A DNA stretch of 35,725 nucleotides. It comes from an uncultured Lachnospiraceae bacterium. Its GTDB lineage: Bacteria; Bacillota; Clostridia; Lachnospirales; Lachnospiraceae. Position numbers and translations under genes: made by a program. Below are positions 1-8,400 of this stretch, piece after piece. The notes under the pieces were generated by a model that saw nothing but the letters and a program-made list of their open reading frames with translations, did not search any database and was not told where the DNA came from. The DNA is taken from assembly GCA_910584325.1 (NCBI GenBank), contig CAJTZH010000004.1, positions 1 to 35,725 on the forward strand, read 5' to 3'. Within the stretch, counting starts at the first letter, position 1, and the number at the start of each line of letters is the position of its first letter.

Positions 1-523
1 AAGTACGGGAATTCCTAAAGAATACACCGCTGACAATGAGCAACAGTGACTTTGCGGCAGCCTATGAAGTAATGCATACGAAGTGCAGCAGCAGCCTTGA
101 GGGAGCAGACGCCCGGATGGATAAGATTCTGGGAAATATTAAGGGAGCGGAAAAAATAAGCGCGGTATTCAGCAAGGACCCGGTCAATCTAAGTACCGGA
201 AATTTTATATACGACCATACGGATTTAGAAATAAAGGGAGTTGTGCCGTTCCGGTTCAGCCGTTTTTATAATGCGGTCAACCACAGAAAGGGAGCGCTTG
301 GAAGAGACTGGAACCACAATTATGAGGTACGGCTTATCACAGAGGATAAGGAACTGGTGTTTATCCGCGAGGACGGCAAGGAAGAGCGTTTCATAAAAGC
401 CTCAACAGGGGAGTATGTGTCTGTGTATCACAGTAACGGGGTGCTGTCCGAGACAGAAGAAGGATATATTTATGAGACAAAGGAGCAGGCAAAGTATTAC
501 TTTGATAAAGACGGCTGCTGTTT
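1..523 (+). repeat. Near-identical 5' segment shared with the second Rhs gene (copy 1)
   Basis: Bases 1-523 are almost identical to 5798-6275, apart from scattered substitutions and a 45-base length difference near base 90-140. Similarity at DNA level drops abruptly after the codons for DGCC. Downstream the two genes still match at protein level but use different codons. This points to recent gene conversion or duplication confined to the 5' part. Confidence 0.85.
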
Positions 524-3500
524 AAGAAAACAACAATCGGAATATGTGTATACAGATTTTATATATTCGCTTGAAAATGTATGCAGACCGGGAAGTGAAA
601 AAAGATTAGTTAAAATAGAAAGAAACACTGGTGAGGCTTTCATTTTGGAATACGCTGAGGACGGTTATCTTTCAACAGTCACGGATTATGCCGGAAGAAA
701 GGTATCTTATCGGGTAGATAATGATATATTAAAGGCAGTAAGCACGCCTATGGGGGATTGGTATACTTATATATATACTGGCGATGGTAAACTCAAGAGT
801 GTAACCGATCCGAGAGGAATTTTGACAGTCGAAAATGAATTTGATTCTCAAATGAGGACAATACTGCAGAAATTTCCTGATGGCAGTCAGATGTCATATC
901 AATATAATGATGAGAAAAGAGAAATTGAGCTGACGGAAAGAAACGGAAGTAAAGTTATATATGTGCATGATGAAAACTATCGTGATATTCGTCATATATA
1001 TTCAGATGGAGAGGAAAAATTTGAATATAACAAATTAAATCAAAAAACGCTTGTAGTAGATAAATTGGGGAACAAAACACAGTTTGGGTATGACAGCAGA
1101 GGAAATTTAACACGTATTATCAATGCACTTGGAATTAAAACAGAATTACAATATAACAAACATGATAAGCCAGTGTATATGGCTGTGAATGGAATAGAAA
1201 AGGTAAGATATTATTATGATGAAAAAGGAAATATCAATGAAGTAAAAGATGCTTTAGGAAATGTGTTTAAACTTAGATATGATGAAAAAGTAAGACCTAT
1301 AAATTTTATACAGCCTGATGGAAGTGAACTTAAAGTTTCATATGATGGCAGAGGAAATATTATTTCATTAGTAAGTGATAGTGGTAAAACGGTGAAATAT
1401 GTTTATGATTCATTAAACCAGGTAATAGAGACGATAGACGGAAATGGACATTCTACAAAATATGAATATGATGCAAACGGGAATGTTATAAAAGTTGTTA
1501 ATGCATTAGGAAAAGTTAGAAGATATGAGTATAATAAAAATAATAAAGTTACCAAGGTTGTAGATTTTGATGGAAGTGAAATTAGGAGAGAGTATAATTC
1601 ATTAAATTTGTTATCAAAGTCCATAGACCAACTTGGAAGAGAGACGAATTTTACATATGATGCTATGTGGAATCTGGCTAGAATTGTTTTACCGGATGGG
1701 AGCAAAACAACATATTTGTATGATGAATATAATCGGCTTGGGAGAATTAGGAATGTAAATGGAGATATTGTCAGATATACATATGATGCAAATGGAAATC
1801 GTATTGCAGTGGAGGATGAGGAAGGAAATAAGACAAGTCTTTGTTATGATGCGTTAAAGAGACTTACAGAAGTAAAATGTGCAGACGGAACAAAAATAAA
1901 CTATGAATATAATTGTGATGGACAGGTTACAAAGATATGGGATTCCACCGGAAACTATGTTTGTATGATATATAATGATGGGGAACAGCTTGTAAGAGAA
2001 TATAATCAGGCGGGAGAAAGCAGAGACTATACCTACACAAAACTTGGTAAAGTCGAAACAATTAAGAATGAGACGGGATTAATAACGCAATATGTATATG
2101 AAATGGGAGGATTGCTTAAGGAAGTAATATATCCTGATGGTAATAAGGCGTGTTATGAGTATGATGCAAATGGAAATATAAAAGAATATATAGATATAGG
2201 AGGATTGCGCAAACAATATGTATATGACAGCCTAAATCAAATGACAGATATTATTGATAGTGAAGGTTTTAAAAAGCATTACTGTTATGATAGTATAGGA
2301 AATGTCATCAGTGAGACAGACGAAAAAGGAAATAAAACAGCATATGAATATTCTTTGACAGGAAAACTTATTAAAGTGACAGATGCATGTGGAAATAGAA
2401 CGGAGTATCAGTATGATTTGCAGGATGAATTGATTGAGGTGCGTAGATATGGTACATCTGAGGTAGAAGGAAGTAATGAGGATGCAAACTGTCAAATAAC
2501 AACATACGAAAGAAACTTCATGGGAGAAGTAACAAAAATAACTGATTCTATGGGACAGAGTGAGATATTGAGTTACGATAAGAGGGGAAGACTGATAAAA
2601 AAAATAGACAGAGAAGGCTATTTGACAAGGTATGGTTATGATGTTAAGGGGGATTTACAACATATTCAGTATGAGGATGGAAGGGAAGTAAAACTGAGTT
2701 ATGATGCGCTTCACCAGTTGAAGGAAGTAGAAGACTGGCTGGGGATTACTAAAATTGAAACAGATGCAAGAGGAAACGTGACTCGGATAACTGGACCAGA
2801 GGGTGAGAGTATTACGTATACATATACGCCTAGTGGACAAAGAAAAAGCATGGTTTATCCTGATAATGCAAAGATTGAATATGAGTATGACAGATTTGGG
2901 AAGATAACTGCGTTAATACAGAATGATAAAGTTATTACATATGGATATAATACGTCGGGGCGTCTATGTAAAAAGAATTATCCAAACGGTATGGAGACAA
3001 CCTACAGTTATACGGCTAGGGGACAGATAGAAAATCTTGTTCATACCGATTCACAGGGAGTTCTTGATAGGTATACATTTCGATATGATGAATGTGGCAA
3101 TAAAATATCTGTCGAGAAAGAACGGAGAGGACTAGATGCTGAAAGCGGATTTTATCAATATAGCTATGATGCTTTAGGGAGGATAGAACAGGTAATAAAA
3201 GACGGAACACCACTAAGAAGCTATACATATGATGCCTTTGGCAATAGGAAAAGTTTTGTAGAAGGTGAGAGGCTGACAAGTTATGTATACAATGATTTAA
3301 ACCAGTTAATAAGCAAGAAAGATATGCAGGGAGAAACCTTATACCAGTATGACCGAAGAGGAAATCTTTGTCGTGTTTTGGAAAATAATAAAGTTAAAGA
3401 TGAGTATACATATGGTGCAATTAACCGTCTGGAGCAAATGACGAATTTCCAAGGACAGACGGCATGTTATATTTATAATGGATTAGGATATAGAGTTGGT

Positions 3501-4598
3501 AAGGAACTGCAGAATGGCACACTGAGTTCGACGGATAGAATTAGATATGTTCTAGATTTCACAAGAAGCTATGACAATCTGCTCCAGAAGAAAGAGGAAA
3601 ATCATATCCAGAACTATTTCTGGGATATGGGAATGGCGGTGTTATCGAGTGAAGAACAAGAGAAGGAAGCTTATTATCTTCTAGATGACCTAGGGAGTCC
3701 AATACGCCTAATGAGCTATAAGGGTGGTTTAATTGATAGTTACGAATATGATGAATTTGGACGTGATATATACGGCAATCAGGCGGATAAACAGCCATTT
3801 GGATTTACGGGTTATCAATATGACCGGATATCAAAATTATATTTTGCGCAGGCAAGAGAATATGACAGCAGTATTGGAAGATTTTATGCGGCAGACCCAT
3901 ATAAAGGAATACAATCAAATGCAGATACATTAAATGCTTATTTATATTGTATTAATAATCCGTTGATATATATTGACCCGTGGGGATTTGCTCCTGCATG
4001 GCTTGAGGGGATTTGGGTACATATGCAGATAGAGCGAGAGTTAATAACGAATCGGTATGGATGTGCCAATGCTACATCGAATGTAAGAATACCGGGGGCT
4101 GGTTTAGGACCTACAGGACTTGGAATTGCAGATTTGGTGGTGTATAAGCGAGGTTATGTAGAAATATATGAGATAAAACCGTGGACATGGTCTACAGGAT
4201 ATTTGAATGGTCTTGCGAATGACCAATTGAACCGATATATTGATAACTATCCTATAACTTATAAAGTAAATGCAGAATTTGGAAGGGATTGTTTTGTAGA
4301 GTCAATCCCATATTGGAAGGATAAAACCAGAACGTTAACATATTGGTCTGATGGAGACGGGTTGATATATTATTTTCTTAGTCCAAAACCAGAACCAGAT
4401 CCGAAACCTGTACCGGCACCAGCACCGGTTCCTGTGCCTGAAAAAAAGACGGATTTTAACCCTGTTATTATAGGGGCATGTACATTGGCAGCAATATATA
4501 CAATTGCAACGTTGGCAGAGGACTTGTTTACAGGGGGCGCAGGAATAGCGGATGACTTTACAATACCACTGGTATGGTCATGGGCATTAGCTTTATAA
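3..4598 (+). CDS. Rhs/YD-repeat polymorphic toxin, PD-(D/E)XK-like C-terminal tip (5' partial)
   Basis: This is a giant contact-dependent or secreted toxin carrier. The frame is open from base 3, and bases 1-35 match the interior of the second Rhs gene (5798-5832), so the ATG at 36 is internal and the true start lies upstream. After a short helical stretch comes a DUF6531-type segment (DPVNLSTGNF), then about 1,200 residues of YD repeats (many YDxxGN units) forming the expected beta-shell, and the conserved core end (FYAADPYKG, then IDPWGF near residue 1313 counted from base 36). The variable tip follows. It contains GIAD (D1366) and YEIKP (E1379, K1381), a D-x12-E-x-K spacing typical of PD-(D/E)XK nucleases. 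A Pro-rich linker (about 1450-1468) and a hydrophobic C-terminal tail (about 1475-1520, with a GGAGIADD motif seen in other polymorphic toxins) end the protein. The central repeats are noticeably AT-richer than those of the second Rhs gene. DNase activity is inferred from motifs only. Confidence 0.9.
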   Translation, partial: VREFLKNTPLTMSNSDFAAAYEVMHTKCSSSLEGADARMDKILGNIKGAEKISAVFSKDPVNLSTGNFIYDHTDLEIKGVVPFRFSRFYNAVNHRKGALGRDWNHNYEVRLITEDKELVFIREDGKEERFIKASTGEYVSVYHSNGVLSETEEGYIYETKEQAKYYFDKDGCCLRKQQSEYVYTDFIYSLENVCRPGSEKRLVKIERNTGEAFILEYAEDGYLSTVTDYAGRKVSYRVDNDILKAVSTPMGDWYTYIYTGDGKLKSVTDPRGILTVENEFDSQMRTILQKFPDGSQMSYQYNDEKREIELTERNGSKVIYVHDENYRDIRHIYSDGEEKFEYNKLNQKTLVVDKLGNKTQFGYDSRGNLTRIINALGIKTELQYNKHDKPVYMAVNGIEKVRYYYDEKGNINEVKDALGNVFKLRYDEKVRPINFIQPDGSELKVSYDGRGNIISLVSDSGKTVKYVYDSLNQVIETIDGNGHSTKYEYDANGNVIKVVNALGKVRRYEYNKNNKVTKVVDFDGSEIRREYNSLNLLSKSIDQLGRETNFTYDAMWNLARIVLPDGSKTTYLYDEYNRLGRIRNVNGDIVRYTYDANGNRIAVEDEEGNKTSLCYDALKRLTEVKCADGTKINYEYNCDGQVTKIWDSTGNYVCMIYNDGEQLVREYNQAGESRDYTYTKLGKVETIKNETGLITQYVYEMGGLLKEVIYPDGNKACYEYDANGNIKEYIDIGGLRKQYVYDSLNQMTDIIDSEGFKKHYCYDSIGNVISETDEKGNKTAYEYSLTGKLIKVTDACGNRTEYQYDLQDELIEVRRYGTSEVEGSNEDANCQITTYERNFMGEVTKITDSMGQSEILSYDKRGRLIKKIDREGYLTRYGYDVKGDLQHIQYEDGREVKLSYDALHQLKEVEDWLGITKIETDARGNVTRITGPEGESITYTYTPSGQRKSMVYPDNAKIEYEYDRFGKITALIQNDKVITYGYNTSGRLCKKNYPNGMETTYSYTARGQIENLVHTDSQGVLDRYTFRYDECGNKISVEKERRGLDAESGFYQYSYDALGRIEQVIKDGTPLRSYTYDAFGNRKSFVEGERLTSYVYNDLNQLISKKDMQGETLYQYDRRGNLCRVLENNKVKDEYTYGAINRLEQMTNFQGQTACYIYNGLGYRVGKELQNGTLSSTDRIRYVLDFTRSYDNLLQKKEENHIQNYFWDMGMAVLSSEEQEKEAYYLLDDLGSPIRLMSYKGGLIDSYEYDEFGRDIYGNQADKQPFGFTGYQYDRISKLYFAQAREYDSSIGRFYAADPYKGIQSNADTLNAYLYCINNPLIYIDPWGFAPAWLEGIWVHMQIERELITNRYGCANATSNVRIPGAGLGPTGLGIADLVVYKRGYVEIYEIKPWTWSTGYLNGLANDQLNRYIDNYPITYKVNAEFGRDCFVESIPYWKDKTRTLTYWSDGDGLIYYFLSPKPEPDPKPVPAPAPVPVPEKKTDFNPVIIGACTLAAIYTIATLAEDLFTGGAGIADDFTIPLVWSWALAL

Positions 4599-4618
4599 AG
4601 TGAAAAGAGGAAAAAGTA

Positions 4619-5395
4619 ATGGTAAAAAGAATCAATAAAGCAAAACTGATAAAACAATATATTGGTGAGGTCATTAAAGAATACGGATTTCAATACGCGG
4701 GTTCGCAGGCAGGTATTATATGGCTTTTTGAAAGGCAAAAGAACGGTGTAAAACAAGAAGTATATTTGCAGGAAATACGGTTCGTACATATGGTGACAAT
4801 GCGTTTTCAGTCATATACATACGGCTGGGAGAGACCGATACAACCGGGGGATTATGTGGAAAAGTATAGGAATCAGGAATTCTGGGAGTATCATACCGAG
4901 GAAGAATATATAGAGATTTTAGAGGAATTTGCAAATATCTTAAAAACGCATGGTATGGAAATGCTTGAAAAGATGCTCGTTCCGGCAGATTCAATATATC
5001 CGACAGAGGAAATGGAGAGGAAACTTTTTGAGTCGTATTCATCGTTGATAAAGGAAGCTCATATCAGATATCCTTTTGAAAGAACAGGAGAAGAGGCTGT
5101 AAGAAAAGTTAGCGAATTAATTTGTCAAAGTAAAGATAAGAATTATGAGGAGGTAAAGGATTTTCTGATAGAGATGGCAGCCATATACATGGAAATATTT
5201 ATGAATGATATGGGGGGAAAAGTAGTATTGGAGCAGGCATCCGGACAGAAAATGTGTATTCTTAGATATACAGGGAGGTCGGGAAAACGATTTTTTGGAC
5301 CTCTGTTAAATGTTGTTAGAAGATGGAGAGATTTTCATAGGAATTTAGATGCAGAAGATTGGTTAATGAATAAATATCATGATTTGCAAAGATAA
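4619..5395 (+). CDS. Putative immunity protein for the first Rhs toxin
   Basis: This 258-aa soluble protein starts 20 bases after the Rhs stop codon, behind a GAAAAGAGG purine stretch. I do not recognise its family. It has no signal peptide or membrane segment. The N-terminal part is alpha/beta with basic and aromatic residues (IIWLFERQK, YLQEIRFVH), the middle is acidic and helical, and the C-terminus is basic (VVRRWRDFH). Position directly behind a toxin tip, with AT-rich composition like that tip, is the classic arrangement of a cognate immunity gene, so the role is inferred from context. A cytoplasmic immunity protein would fit a nuclease that acts inside the target cell. Other possibilities are an unrelated cargo gene or an immunity gene for an earlier toxin tip. 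Confidence 0.6.
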   Translation: MVKRINKAKLIKQYIGEVIKEYGFQYAGSQAGIIWLFERQKNGVKQEVYLQEIRFVHMVTMRFQSYTYGWERPIQPGDYVEKYRNQEFWEYHTEEEYIEILEEFANILKTHGMEMLEKMLVPADSIYPTEEMERKLFESYSSLIKEAHIRYPFERTGEEAVRKVSELICQSKDKNYEEVKDFLIEMAAIYMEIFMNDMGGKVVLEQASGQKMCILRYTGRSGKRFFGPLLNVVRRWRDFHRNLDAEDWLMNKYHDLQR

Positions 5396-5432
5396 TTAGT
5401 TTGTTTTGAATACTTTGTATTTTACAACTAAT
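5395..5432 (+). terminator. Weak inverted repeat between immunity gene and second Rhs gene
   Basis: ATTAGTTTGT at 5395-5404 can pair with ACAACTAAT at 5424-5432 with one bulge, around a 19-base AT-rich loop. No T-run follows, so it is at best a weak terminator or processing site. The 59-base gap otherwise holds only an AGAGGGA ribosome binding site (5435-5441), rather far (13 bases) from the ATG at 5455. Confidence 0.2.
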
Positions 5433-5454
5433 TTAGAGGGAAAAGTAATACGGA

Positions 5455-8400
5455 ATGGACAGAATATTTAATCAAAGCTACATAAAAAATTTATGTGAAG
5501 AACTAAAGCAGTCAATGAAAGAACTGAAGGCGCAGATGAATATCATGGAGAACGTGGCGGACAATGCCATAAACGCCATGAACCAGGTGCCTTCCGATGT
5601 GATGGATTCCTCCATAGAATCGGAAGCAAACGCATTAAAGAGCAGGATTGCGGATATTGATATCGAAGCGTTTGAGAAAAAAATAGAAATATGCGAGCTG
5701 AGAGCGACACAGCTGATTCCGGATGCTGACGCGGAGTACCGTGAACAGATAGATGAACTGATGTGTACGATAAAAAACATCAGGGAGGCAGCAGCCGAAG
5801 TACGGGAATTCCTAAAGAATACACCGCTGACAATGAGCAACAGTGACTTTGCAACAGCCTATGAAGTAATGCATACGAAGTGCAGCAGTCTTGAGGGAGC
5901 GGAAAAAATAAGCGCGGTATTCAGCAAGGACCCGGTCAATCTAAGTACCGGAAATTTTATATACGACCATACGGATTTAGAAATAAAGGGAGTTGTGCCG
6001 TTCCGGTTCAGCCGTTTTTATAATGCGGTTAACCACAGAAAGGGAGTGCTTGGAAGAGACTGGAACCATAATTACGAAGTAAGGCTTGTCATGGAGGATA
6101 AGGAACTGGTGTTTATCCGTGAGGACGGCAAGGAGGAACGTTTCATAAAAGCCTCAACAGGGGAGTATGTGTCTGTGTATCACAGCAACGGGACGCTGTC
6201 CGAGATGGAAGAAGGATATATTTATGAGACAAGGGAGCAGGCAAAGTATTACTTTGATAAAGACGGCTGCTGTTTCAGGCAGGATAACGGGGAAGGAACC
6301 GGCATTGTTTTATATTATGAGGATGTATGCGAACCGGTATCAGAATGTAACACCAAAATGATGCCAAAAACAAAAAGGCTGATAAAGATTGAAAGAAACA
6401 CAGGAGAAGCATTTTACCTGCGTTATAACGAATCAGGGCATCTTGCGTCCGTAACCGACCATGCGGGAAGACAGATTACATACGCCATGGAAGGGGAGCT
6501 GCTTACAGGAGTTACCACCCCTGCGGGGCACAGGATGCGTTATGAATATACATCTGACGGGAAACTGAAAGGTGTGACGAACCCAAGGGGAATCAGAACC
6601 GTTGAGAACGAGTTTGATTCCAAAATGAGAACGACACTGCAGAAATTTCCAGACGGCGGTCAGATGTCCTATGCATATGATGATGAAAAAAGGGAAGTGG
6701 AGCTGACGGAGCGAAATGGAAGCAAAGTCACATATGTACATGACAAGCAGTACCGGGATATCCGGCATATATATGCGGACGGAGAGGAACGGTTTGAATA
6801 TAATAAGCTCAACCAGAAGACGCTTGTCGTGGATAAGTTTGGAAACAGGACGCAGTTCGGGTATGACAGCAGGGGAAACCTGACGCGTATTATTAATGCG
6901 CTTGGGGTAAAGACAGAGATACAGTATAATCAGTTCAATAAACCGGTAAGAGTAGCGGTCAACGGCGTGGAGAAAATAAGAAACCGGTATGATGAAGAAG
7001 GGAAACTTGTTGAGAGCAGAGACGCGCTGGGGAATGTACAGCGTCTTGAGTACGAGGCAAAGGGAAGACCGAATAGGCTGATACAGCCGGATGGAAGCGA
7101 AATTGAAGTTTTTTATGACAGAAGAGGAAATATCAGCAGACTTGTTGACGGTAACGGCGCTGTCACCAGGTTTGTTTATGATGCGTTAAACAGAGTTACA
7201 GAGGCAACGGACGGAAACGGAAATACCACAAAATATGAGTATGATGCAGGTAATAACATAGTAAGGGTAGTGAATGCCGAAGGCAGGGAAAGAATTTACG
7301 AATATAATGAGAGCAACAAAGTCACAAAAATCGTAGATTTTGACGGAAGTACTGTCTGTCGGGAATATAATGTGCTGAATAGACCGTCCAAGGTGATTGA
7401 CCAGTTAGGACGGGAAACGCTTCTTACTTATGATGCAATGTGGAATCTCGCGCGCGTGGTACAGCCGGACGGGAGCAGGACAACTTATTTATATGATCAA
7501 CATAACAGACTGGGAAGAATCAGAAATGCAAACGGTGATGTAGTAAGATACACTTATGATGCTGCCGGCAACAGAACAGGCATTGAGGATGAGGAAGGAA
7601 ATAAGACAGAATTTACATATGACGCGCTGGGAAGACTGACGGAAGTAACGGAGGCTGACGGAAGTAAAATCCACTATGTATATGACGCAGAGGGTAATGT
7701 TACGGAAGTGGTGGATGCAGCAGGCGGCAGTGTAAGGATGGAGTATAATGAAGCAGGCCTTCTTGTCAGGGAAACAAATCAGGCAGGGGAGAGCAGAAGT
7801 TATACATATACATGTCTTGGAAAGACAGCAAGTGTTACAGATGAAGCAGTACTTGTGATAAATTATATTTACGCACCGGGCGGACGGCTGAAAGAAATTT
7901 TATATCCGGACGGAACCAGGGAAAGTCTCGCGTATGATGCGAACGGAAACTTAACGGAGCATACAGATCAAAGAGGATATTGTCTCAAATATTTCTATGA
8001 CAGCCTGAACCGGCTGATATCAATTTGCGATTCGGAAGGTTCCTGTAAACAATATGAATATGACTGCGTAGGCAATATTACCCAAATGACAGACGCATTA
8101 GGAAACATAACTGTTTATGAATATTCACTGACAGGACAACTCATCAGGGTAACAGATGCCAATAAAAATCAGACAGAATATCAGTATGATGGGCAGGATC
8201 GGTTGTTGGAAATTCGTCAGTATGGAGAGGCTGGAGAGGAAGCCACACAAAAAGAATGCCGGATAACCAAATATGAGAGAAACCCGTTAGGACAGATAAC
8301 AAAGATTATTGATTCTTTGGGACAGAGCGAAACCTTTTCATACAACAGAAAAGGACAGCTGATTGAAAAACTGGATAAGGAAGGGTATCTCACCCGTTAT

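Noticed and set aside
4370..4789. Minus-strand open frame of 139 codons opposite the Rhs Pro-rich linker
   Set aside because: It arises from the GGT-rich complement of the Pro codons and spans two plus-strand genes. It has no ribosome binding site and no recognisable domain.
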